Source of the DNA: JARRON01 sp037383845
GTDB lineage: Bacteria; Pseudomonadota; Gammaproteobacteria; Steroidobacterales; XN24
Direction of reading: 5' to 3'
Length of the DNA stretch: 52,921 nucleotides
Assembly (NCBI GenBank): GCA_037383845.1
Contig: JARRON010000011.1
Coordinates: 1 to 52,921 of the forward strand
Positions 38,822 to 45,213 of the stretch are shown piece by piece. Under the pieces are notes generated by a model that was given only the letters and a program-made list of their open reading frames with translations, was not told where the DNA came from and did no database searches. The number at the start of each line of letters is the position of its first letter. The stretch's first letter is position 1. Position numbers and translations under genes: made by a program.

Positions 38822-40915
38822 GTGAATCTGACTCCGGTTAAAAAGACTTTCAAATACGGCGAGCACCAGGTGGTGCTCGAGACAGGCGAGATCGCGCGAC
38901 AGGCCGATGCCGCCGTCCTGGTGAACATGGCCGACACCGTGGTTCTGGTGACCGCGGTCGGCCGGAAGCAGGCCGCGGAAGGACAGAAGTTCTTCCCGCT
39001 GACGGTGAACTACCAGGAAAAGACCTACGCCGCCGGCCGCATTCCCGGCGGTTTTTTCAAGCGCGAGGGGCGTCCTACAGAGAAGGAAACGCTGACCTCG
39101 CGGCTGATCGACCGGCCCATCCGGCCGCTGTTCCCGAAGAACTTCTTCAACGAGATCCAGGTCATCGCCACCGTGATCTCGGCCAACCCCGAGGTGGATC
39201 CGGATATCCCTGCAATGCTCGGCGCCTCCGCCGCCCTCAGCCTTTCGGGGATCCCCTTTGCGGGACCCATTGGAGGCGCCCGGGTGGGTTACGTGGACGG
39301 GGAGTATGTGCTCAACCCCACTACCAGCCAGCTGGAGTCTTCCGACCTTGACCTGGTGGTAGCCGGCACCGACAAGGCCGTGCTGATGGTGGAGTCGGAA
39401 GCGAAGGTGCTTCCTGAGGACGTCATGCTGGGCGCCGTCATGTTCGGCCACGAGCAGATGCAGGAAGCGATCAGCGTCATCAAGGAGCTGCAGGCCGAGG
39501 CAGGCAAGGCTGCCTGGGACTGGCAGCCGCGGGAAGAGGACAAGGACCTGACCGGGGCAGTGGCGGATGCCGCCGCAGACGACCTCCGCGAAGCCTACAA
39601 GATCACCGAGAAGCAGGCCCGCTATGCGCGCGTGAACGAGATCACGGCCGCTGCGGTCGAGAAGCTCGCCAGCGGGGATTCCCCGCGGTGGACGGCGGAG
39701 CAGGTCGCCGGCGCCGTGCACGAGCTTGAAAGCGACATCGTCCGCAGCCGTATCCTCAAGGGCGAGGCGCGGATCGACGGCCGGGACAACAGGACCGTCC
39801 GGCCCATCGCCGTGAGGGCCGGCATGCTGCCGCGTACCCACGGGTCTTCCCTGTTCACCCGTGGCGAGACCCAGGCCCTGGTGGTGACGACGCTGGGAAC
39901 CGGCCGGGATGCCCAGATCATCGATGCCCTGTCCGGGGAGTTCCGCGAGCCCTTCATGCTCCACTACAACTTCCCGCCGTTCTGCGTCGGCGAGACCGGC
40001 TTCATGGGCGGCCCGAAGCGCCGGGAGATCGGCCACGGCAAGCTGGCCCGCCGCGCCATTCAGGCCGTGCTGCCTTCCATGGAGGACTTCCCGTACGTCA
40101 TGCGCGTGGTGTCCGAGGTCACCGAGTCCAACGGCTCCAGTTCCATGGCCACCGTGTGCGGCACCAGCCTCAGCCTCATGGACGCCGGTGTGCCGATCTC
40201 CGCGCCTGTAGCAGGTGTTGCCATGGGCCTGGTGAAGGAAGCGGACGACTACACGGTTCTGACCGACATCCTGGGCGACGAGGATCACCTGGGTGACATG
40301 GACTTCAAGGTCGCCGGCACGGCCGAGGGCGTTACGGCCCTCCAGATGGACATCAAGATCGACGGTATCACCCGGGAGATCATGGCCAATGCCCTGGAAC
40401 AGGCCCGGGACGGCCGGCTCCACATCCTGGGCGAGATGAACAAGGTCATCGACAAGCCCCGGGAGAAGATGTCGGACTGGGCGCCGACCATCATGACGTT
40501 CAAGATCGACCCGGAGAAGATCCGCGACGTCATCGGCAAGGGTGGGTCGGTCATCCGGCAGATCACGGAGGAGACCGGCGCGACCATCGACATCGAGAAC
40601 GACGGCACCGTGCGTATCGCCTCTGTGGACGGCGATTCCGGACGGGAGGCCCGCCGGCGTATCGACCTGATCACCGCTGATGTCGAGGTTGGCCAGGTGT
40701 ACGAGGGCAAGGTTGCACGGCTCATGGACTTCGGTGCCTTCGTCACCATCCTGCCTGGCAAGGACGGCCTGGTACACATTTCGCAGATTTCGAACGAACG
40801 CGTCGAGCGGGTCAGCGACAAGCTGAAGGAAGGCGATACCGTGAAGGTGAAGGTGCTCGAGGTGGACCGGCAGGGCCGGATACGTCTCAGCATGAAGGAA
40901 GTCGACGCCGCCTAG
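38822..40915 (+). CDS. pnp: Polyribonucleotide nucleotidyltransferase (PNPase)
   Basis: PNPase degrades RNA 3' to 5' by phosphorolysis. The 697-residue protein has two RNase PH domains (about 1-215 and 310-540) with a helical domain between, a KH domain (KIRDVIGKGGSVIRQITEE, about 555-615) and an S1 domain (GKVARLMDFGAFVTILPGKD, about 620-692). The GRIPGGFFKREGRP and SNGSSSMATVCGTSLSLMDAG motifs of the active site are intact. The start is GTG 38822. It ends the operon with a strong 15-bp hairpin downstream. Confidence 0.99.
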   Translation: MNLTPVKKTFKYGEHQVVLETGEIARQADAAVLVNMADTVVLVTAVGRKQAAEGQKFFPLTVNYQEKTYAAGRIPGGFFKREGRPTEKETLTSRLIDRPIRPLFPKNFFNEIQVIATVISANPEVDPDIPAMLGASAALSLSGIPFAGPIGGARVGYVDGEYVLNPTTSQLESSDLDLVVAGTDKAVLMVESEAKVLPEDVMLGAVMFGHEQMQEAISVIKELQAEAGKAAWDWQPREEDKDLTGAVADAAADDLREAYKITEKQARYARVNEITAAAVEKLASGDSPRWTAEQVAGAVHELESDIVRSRILKGEARIDGRDNRTVRPIAVRAGMLPRTHGSSLFTRGETQALVVTTLGTGRDAQIIDALSGEFREPFMLHYNFPPFCVGETGFMGGPKRREIGHGKLARRAIQAVLPSMEDFPYVMRVVSEVTESNGSSSMATVCGTSLSLMDAGVPISAPVAGVAMGLVKEADDYTVLTDILGDEDHLGDMDFKVAGTAEGVTALQMDIKIDGITREIMANALEQARDGRLHILGEMNKVIDKPREKMSDWAPTIMTFKIDPEKIRDVIGKGGSVIRQITEETGATIDIENDGTVRIASVDGDSGREARRRIDLITADVEVGQVYEGKVARLMDFGAFVTILPGKDGLVHISQISNERVERVSDKLKEGDTVKVKVLEVDRQGRIRLSMKEVDAA

Positions 40916-40943
40916 GCGCCGTCGGCTTTCAGCCAGCGATACC

Positions 40944-40977
40944 CGCGGGGCGGGGGCGGTGACGCCCCCGCCCCGCG
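40944..40977. terminator. Perfect 15-bp hairpin between pnp and the converging yheT-like gene
   Basis: CGCGGGGCGGGGGCG (40944-40958) is an exact inverted repeat of CGCCCCCGCCCCGCG (40963-40977), loop GTGA, then TCGTTTC. It lies between two convergent genes and could stop transcription from both sides. The T-tail is weak. Confidence 0.65.
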
Positions 40978-40993
40978 TCGTTTCGGGGCCCCG

Positions 40994-41989
40994 TCAGCCT
41001 TGCGGCACCACTGAGTCCAGAAAGGCGAGAACCCGGGCCTCCAGCCAGCTCTCCGGCCGGACCGGCGTGCCACCGTGGATGAAGCCCAGGTGGCCGCCGC
41101 GATCGAAGACCTGCAGGCTCACCTCCGGCGGCAGCCCGACGGGACCCGGGATGCAGTCGGGCGTCATGAAAGGGTCGTCCCGGGCGTGCACAAGCAGGGT
41201 GGGGCGGCGGATGCCGTCCAGGAACTTGCCGGCGCTGCATCGCTGATAGTAGTCGGAAGCGTCAGCGAACCCGTGGCAGGGTGCGGTGAAGCGATCGTCG
41301 AAGCTCCGGAAGGTTCTGCTCCTGAGCGCCCCCCGCCACCGGGACGGCAGGCGCCCCGAACGAATTCCCTGCCTGAGTCTCGTCTTCATCCGTCCCAGGA
41401 GGCGGTTGCGGTACAGCCAGGCGGCCCGCCGGTCCATGGCGTCCGCCGCATCGGCCAGGTCATACGGCACGGACACGCCGGCCGCCGCGGCCAGCGGGCT
41501 GTGAGGGCCAGTCTCTCCCAGGTGCTTGGCGAGGATGTTCCCTCCCAGGGAATAACCGACTGCCGCGACGGCGGGGTGGGAAGCCACGGATGGCCAGCGA
41601 AGGAACGCCGCCAGGTCACCGCTTTCGCCGGCGTGGTAGCCCCGGGGCAGGCGGTTGGGCAGGTCACCGCAGCCCCGGGCGTGGAGAACGACGGCCTGCC
41701 AGTGCGAGCCTGTTGCTGCAGCCAGCAGCCTGCGGACACAGGCCGAGTCGGAGGCGCCCTCCAGGCCGGGCAGAATGATCATGAGACGGGCCTCCGGCCG
41801 CCGTGGCAGCCCCCAGTGGGCCTCCACGAAGTCACCGTCCGGCAGCTCCACGATCTCCCTCTCCAGGGGCAGCGCCGGCCCGCTGGGAAGCAGGGCTGCA
41901 CCGATGGTCTGGGCATGGGCACCGCGGAGCCAGGAGGCCGGCAGGAAAGGGCCGGGGCCGCGGTCGCGGAGAGTGTTGCCGGCGGTCAT
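40994..41989 (-). CDS. YheT-family alpha/beta hydrolase
   Basis: The 331-residue protein belongs to the YheT/ABHD-type hydrolases of unknown substrate. It shows FLPASWLRGAHAQTIGAAL at the N-terminus, the nucleophile elbow GYSLGGNILAKHLGE, the acid in HARDDPFMTPDCIP and the His in DRGGHLGFIHGG, so the Ser-Asp-His triad is complete. The start ATG (41987-41989) lies only 9 bp from the 16-N assembly gap, so its promoter region is lost. It converges on pnp. It may be driven by the strong leftward promoter on the other side of the gap. Confidence 0.88.
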   Translation of the reverse strand: MTAGNTLRDRGPGPFLPASWLRGAHAQTIGAALLPSGPALPLEREIVELPDGDFVEAHWGLPRRPEARLMIILPGLEGASDSACVRRLLAAATGSHWQAVVLHARGCGDLPNRLPRGYHAGESGDLAAFLRWPSVASHPAVAAVGYSLGGNILAKHLGETGPHSPLAAAAGVSVPYDLADAADAMDRRAAWLYRNRLLGRMKTRLRQGIRSGRLPSRWRGALRSRTFRSFDDRFTAPCHGFADASDYYQRCSAGKFLDGIRRPTLLVHARDDPFMTPDCIPGPVGLPPEVSLQVFDRGGHLGFIHGGTPVRPESWLEARVLAFLDSVVPQG

Positions 41990-41998
41990 CAGAGCAGG

Positions 41999-42014
41999 NN
42001 NNNNNNNNNNNNNN
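41999..42014. other. Assembly gap (16 N)
   Basis: Sixteen unknown bases lie between the yheT-like start and the region downstream of phaR. The true length is unknown. The right flank (CCTCAGCGAGGGGGCTTT) looks like half of a terminator hairpin, a common place for assemblies to break. Confidence 0.99.
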
Positions 42015-42073
42015 CCTCAGCGAGGGGGCTTTGAAAGGACGCAAAAGCGACCAATTGGAGGAGTCGTCAGAGA

Positions 42074-42088
42074 TGATGCATTGCATCA
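42074..42088. promoter_or_regulatory. Palindromic PhaR-like operator
   Basis: TGATGCA-T-TGCATCA is a perfect 15-bp palindrome. It contains TGC-N3-GCA, the core I recall for PhaR/PhbF-type repressors (TG-N-TGC-N3-GCAA in Herbaspirillum). A second, imperfect TGC-N3-GCG (bottom strand, 42101-42093) touches the -10 of the leftward promoter next to it. PhaR itself is encoded 58 bp to the right. Confidence 0.5.
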
Positions 42089-42100
42089 ATGACGCGACGC

Positions 42101-42129
42101 ACAATATCAGCGATGCTGCACTGTGTCAA
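42101..42129 (-). promoter_or_regulatory. Strong leftward sigma-70 promoter facing the assembly gap
   Basis: On the bottom strand: TTGACA (42129-42124, perfect -35), a 17-bp spacer, TATTGT (42106-42101). It lies just downstream of phaR and reads toward the gap. PhaR-like motifs overlap its -10 and its start region. Confidence 0.6.
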
Positions 42130-42145
42130 CGGCCCCGGGCGCCCG

Positions 42146-42679
42146 TCAGCGCTTGGTGTCACGCCGCCGGGAAGCGCTGTCGCCGGCCGCCGAGCCGGCG
42201 CCGGTCTTCTCGTCGCCTGCGTCCTCCTCGGAAGCGGAGACGAAGGTACGGAAAATTTCTTCCTGGATACTCTTCCAGCGCTGGAAATTCTTCTGGGCGA
42301 TACCGGCCACGACGCCTACGGGGTCCACGCCGACCATGTCCCGGACCCGCCCGCGGAGCTGCTGCTGCTGGGCCGTGAACAGCTTGAGGCTCTGTTCCAG
42401 GTAGCCGCCCACCAGCCCCTGCATGGCGCCGCCGTAGGACCGGATCACGTGGGACAGGAAGTCGCGGCTCATGATGGGCTCGCCGGTCTGTTCCTGTTCG
42501 CTGATGACCTGCAGCAGGATCGTCCGCGTGATGTCCTGGCCGCTCTTCTTGTCGATGACGACGAAATCCACCTTGTCCATGACGAGGCGCCGAACGTCCG
42601 CCAGTGTGATATAGCGGCTTTCCTCCGTGTCATAGAGGCGACGGTTCGGATACTTCTTGATGATTCGCGACTCGCTCAT
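42146..42679 (-). CDS. phaR: Polyhydroxyalkanoate synthesis repressor PhaR
   Basis: PhaR represses phasin and PHA synthesis genes and is released by binding to PHA granules. The 177-residue protein has the N-terminal DNA-binding domain IIKKYPNRRLYDTEESRYITL (split here as IIKKYPNRRLYDT and ESRYITLADVRRLV), followed by two PHB-accumulation regulatory segments (about 65-105 and 110-145) and an Asp/Glu/Ser/Arg-rich tail. Length is usual for gammaproteobacterial PhaR. Upstream of it is a TATTGTGCAATGCG element resembling the operator region downstream, suggesting autoregulation. No PHA synthase is in the window. Confidence 0.94.
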   Translation of the reverse strand: MSESRIIKKYPNRRLYDTEESRYITLADVRRLVMDKVDFVVIDKKSGQDITRTILLQVISEQEQTGEPIMSRDFLSHVIRSYGGAMQGLVGGYLEQSLKLFTAQQQQLRGRVRDMVGVDPVGVVAGIAQKNFQRWKSIQEEIFRTFVSASEEDAGDEKTGAGSAAGDSASRRRDTKR

Positions 42680-42733
42680 GCCTGCCTGGTCCTTGTATCG
42701 GTGCCGAAATGCTGCGCCCGGCGGGGCCTACGA

Positions 42734-42747
42734 CGCATTGCACAATA
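42734..42747 (-). promoter_or_regulatory. PhaR-like motif and -10-like box upstream of phaR
   Basis: The bottom strand reads TATTGTGCAATGCG (42747-42734): a -10-like TATTGT fused to TGC-AAT-GCG. The promoter at 42101-42129 has the same arrangement (TATTGT, TGC-GTC-GCG). The shared layout suggests PhaR binds both; no good -35 is visible here. Confidence 0.4.
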
Positions 42748-42780
42748 CAATAGTACATTCCCGCCCGTCGGCGAAAGTTT

Positions 42781-43692
42781 CTACGATTCCGTCAGCTGCC
42801 GCCGGCCGGCCAGATGCTGCGGACACCAGTGGGCGATCGCCCAGTCCCACAGTGCCTCGGGCGCGTCGCCTTTCAGCTCCGGCGGGGGCGACTGGCCCAG
42901 AAGCTGCAGCATTTTCCAGGCCGTCAGGTTGCGCTGTCGCGCATCGATGGGTGCTGCTCCGGTCTGCTTGCTGAGTTTCTCGCCGCCGGCGGAGACGATA
43001 ACCGGAAAGTGCATGTATCCCGGTGTCTCAAGGCCGAGGGCATGCTGCAGCCGGATCTGGCGGGCCGTGGAATCCAGGAGGTCCACACCGCGGACGACTT
43101 CCGTGATGCCCTGCCACGCGTCGTCCACGACGACGGCGAGCTGATAGGCGAAGAGCCCGTCCCTGCGCCTGAGTATGAAATCCCCGACCCCGGTTTCCAG
43201 GTCCTGGGAGACCGTACCCTGCAGCCGGTCAACGAATTGAACGACGCCGGTGCCGACGCGCATCCGGACGGAGGATCGTCGGCGCCGGTGCACGACGCCT
43301 TCCCGGCACGTGCCCGGATATATGCGGCTGCCAGGGCGCCCGCGGGCGGCATTGGTCTCTGCAATGTCCCGCCGGCTGCAGGTGCACTCGAACACCAGTC
43401 CGGTGGCCGAAAGCGCGGCCAGTGCTTCCTCGTAGGCGGAAAGGCGAGTGCTCTGGAACAGGACGTTCTCGTCCCAGTGCAGGCTGAATGACTCAAGCGT
43501 GCGAAGGATGCTCTCGGCAGCGCCGGGGATTTCCCGCGGCGGGTCGATATCTTCCATCCGCACCAGCCACTGGCCGCCGTGGGCGCGGGCGTCCAGGTAG
43601 CTGGCAACGGCCGCGAGCAGGGAGCCGGCGTGAAGGGGTCCCGTGGGGGAAGGGGCGAAGCGGCCCCGGTAGGCAGCCGCTTCCCTGGTCAT
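42781..43692 (-). CDS. gluQRS: Glutamyl-Q tRNA(Asp) synthetase
   Basis: GluQRS attaches glutamate to queuosine in the wobble position of tRNA-Asp. The 303-residue protein is a truncated GluRS-like catalytic domain: GRFAPSPTGPLHAGSLLAA (HIGH motif as HAGS), a zinc site with CTCSR and YPGTCRE, and the KLSKQTGA form of the KMSKS motif. It lacks an anticodon-binding domain, as expected. It lies downstream of dksA, the usual gammaproteobacterial pairing, and near queF, which makes the queuosine precursor. Confidence 0.95.
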   Translation of the reverse strand: MTREAAAYRGRFAPSPTGPLHAGSLLAAVASYLDARAHGGQWLVRMEDIDPPREIPGAAESILRTLESFSLHWDENVLFQSTRLSAYEEALAALSATGLVFECTCSRRDIAETNAARGRPGSRIYPGTCREGVVHRRRRSSVRMRVGTGVVQFVDRLQGTVSQDLETGVGDFILRRRDGLFAYQLAVVVDDAWQGITEVVRGVDLLDSTARQIRLQHALGLETPGYMHFPVIVSAGGEKLSKQTGAAPIDARQRNLTAWKMLQLLGQSPPPELKGDAPEALWDWAIAHWCPQHLAGRRQLTES

Positions 43693-43734
43693 GACGGAGG
43701 TCCTCGGCGCCAGCAGATGCCGGCAGGACCCGGT

Positions 43735-44546
43735 TTACCGCTCGTCGCGATCCCGGTACTGCTTTTCAGCGAGTTCCCGACGCTCCTGGGCTTCGACGGT
43801 GAGGGTGGCGACAGGGCGGGCCTCAAGGCGGCGCAGGCCGATCTCCTCGCCGGTCTCCTGGCAATACCCGTACGTTCCGTCCTCGATGCGTCCCAGTGCG
43901 TCATCGATCTTCTTCAGCAGCTTGCGCTCCCGGTCCCGCGTGCGCAGCTCCAGACCGAACTCGGACTCCTGGGTGGCGCGATCGTTGGGATCGGGGAAAT
44001 TCGCCGCCTCGTCCTTCATGTGATGGACGGTGCGATCCACTTCCTCCATGAGTTCCTGCTTCCACGCGACGAGGATCTTGCGGAAATGCTCGAGCATGTC
44101 GTCGCTCATGTATTCCTCGCGGGACTTCTGCTGGTAAGGCTGGAAGCTCTTCAGCGGCCCGGAGAAGCTGAACGTCGGCTGTGGCGGCTCCACGATTGCG
44201 GTGCCGCCGCGACGACGCGCCTTGCGGACCGCCGATGCTTTCTTGGCCGGTCTCGCGGGCTTTTTCGCGGCCGTTTTGCTGGCGGCAGGCTTTTTCTTCG
44301 ACGGCGCTTTCTTTGCGGCCGTCTTCTTGGTCACCTTCTTCTTCGAAGCCGGCTTTTTCCTTGCAGCAGTTTTCTTTTCTTGCCGCCGGTCTTGCGGGCG
44401 GTTGTCTTCTTCGCCGCTACTTTCTTCTTGGTCGCGGACTTCTTACCCGACGCAGTCTTCTTCGCAGCAGACTTACCGGTTGCTGCGGCCCTGGCGGCGC
44501 TCCGCTTCTTGGAGCCTGCTGCCTTCTTGCGCTTCGTGGCGGCCAT
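43735..44546 (-). CDS. dksA: RNA polymerase-binding factor DksA, zinc-ligand-poor, with Lys/Ala-rich N-terminal tail and a one-base frameshift
   Basis: DksA binds the RNA polymerase secondary channel and, with ppGpp, tunes rRNA and amino-acid promoters. The DksA core (reading frame from 44334) has the coiled coil, the tip motif DPNDRA with both Asp, and LELRTRDRERKLLKKID. The zinc finger is changed: of the four Cys ligands only the first remains (YGYCQET, then ATLTVEA), giving C-T-T-A with normal spacing, as I recall for Pseudomonas DksA2. Before the core is a Lys/Ala-rich tail of about 100 residues resembling histone H1. The best start is ATG 44546 (CGGAGGAAGA upstream). The tail frame shifts at 44370-44381; one extra A on the coding strand restores a 270-residue protein. 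If the shift is real, a GTG at 44334 could still give a 199-residue DksA. Confidence 0.85.
44370..44381 (-). other. Frameshift site in the dksA tail (A-rich run)
   Basis: The coding strand reads AAGAAAAGAAAACTGCTGC here. Upstream frame gives TGGKKRKLLQ and soon stops; the other frame gives KKTAARKKPASKKK and joins the DksA core. Both halves are Lys/Ala-rich, so they were one frame. Adding one A to the first A4 run gives AAGAAAAAGAAAACT, which reads KKKKT and joins them. It is either a sequencing or assembly error, a real mutation, or a slippage site. Confidence 0.85.
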
Positions 44547-44586
44547 TCTTCCTCCGGGCCTCTCGGCCACATTGTTCGTCCGTGAA

Positions 44587-44604
44587 AGGCCCTTCGAAGG
44601 GCCT
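44587..44604. terminator. Palindromic hairpin between queF and dksA
   Basis: AGGCCCTT-CG-AAGGGCCT (44587-44604). On the bottom strand TTTCACGG follows, so it is a weak terminator for queF, 35 bp or more upstream of the dksA start. Confidence 0.4.
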
Positions 44605-44626
44605 CCCCAGAAAATCCAAACTGCGC

Positions 44627-44655
44627 TTTTTAGCCCGTTTCTTCTTGCGAGTCCA
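44627..44655 (-). promoter_or_regulatory. Possible promoter for dksA
   Basis: Bottom strand: TGGACT (44655-44650), 17-bp spacer, TAAAAA (44632-44627). Each box matches four of six consensus bases, so this is a weak prediction. Confidence 0.3.
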
Positions 44656-44678
44656 GTCCCGGCGGCTTTCCCGCAAAG

Positions 44679-45080
44679 CTAGGGCAGACTCACCGGCTGT
44701 GGCGGATTCCAGTCGGGCTGACGGTGCTCGGCGATGACCGTCGTGTAGATGCCGCCCCGGACGTTGAAGTGCGCCGTGACCCGCATGTACCGCGGTTCCA
44801 GCCGGTCGGCCAGCTCGGCCAGGATCCGGTTGGTAACGGCCTCGTGGAAAGCGCCCTCGTCCCGGAAGCTCCACATGTAGAGCTTAAGCGATTTCAGCTC
44901 GATACAGCGGTCTGCGGGGACGTATTCGAGCAGAATCTCGGCAAAGTCCGGCTGGCCGGTCTTCGGGCACAGGCAGGTAAACTCCGGGACCCGGATCCTG
45001 ATGGTGTAGTCCGTCTCCGGGGCCGGGTTGGAGAACGTCTCCAGATCCCGGTTGGGCGCGGGGCGTGCGGCGTCGCTCAA
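44679..45080 (-). CDS. queF: 7-cyano-7-deazaguanine reductase QueF (type I)
   Basis: QueF reduces preQ0 to preQ1 with NADPH in queuosine synthesis. The 133-residue protein is the short single-domain type (E. coli has a 282-residue two-domain form). It has the nucleophile Cys38 in TCLCPKTGQPDFAEI with the partner Asp45, and the family motif ELKSLKLYMWSFRDEGAFHE. The start is TTG at 45078-45080 with AGGAG eight bases before. It is divergent from smc. No preQ1 riboswitch could be recognised upstream. Confidence 0.95.
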   Translation of the reverse strand: MSDAARPAPNRDLETFSNPAPETDYTIRIRVPEFTCLCPKTGQPDFAEILLEYVPADRCIELKSLKLYMWSFRDEGAFHEAVTNRILAELADRLEPRYMRVTAHFNVRGGIYTTVIAEHRQPDWNPPQPVSLP

Positions 45081-45213
45081 CGAAAAGCTCCTGGTCGGAT
45101 GATGCCGTTGGCCGGCGGCAGGTTAAGCCCGGCCGTGGCAAGATTGACGATTTAATTTACACTACGTCGGTTTAGGGGGTCACCCCCCGCCGTCATCCCA
45201 CCCGAAGACCCGA
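45081..45213. promoter_or_regulatory. Divergent queF/smc intergenic region
   Basis: This 133-bp spacer holds the start regions of both divergent genes. The AT-rich patch at 45142-45165 (with TTGACG at 45144-45149) is the likely promoter zone, but I cannot match a full promoter on either strand. A small GGGGG-TCA-CCCCC hairpin lies at 45175-45187. Confidence 0.35.

Noticed and set aside
41832..42104. Leftward frame across the N gap starting with GTG
   Set aside because: It crosses unknown bases, so the frame cannot be trusted, and it has no family pattern. The first part overlaps the PhaR-like operator region.
44473..44874. Leftward frame between queF and dksA
   Set aside because: It runs out of frame through queF and the dksA tail; the composition is a shadow of those genes.
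45081..45160. preQ1 riboswitch upstream of queF
   Set aside because: No preQ1-I type hairpin with A-rich tail, nor any other preQ1 aptamer pattern, was recognised in the short leader.
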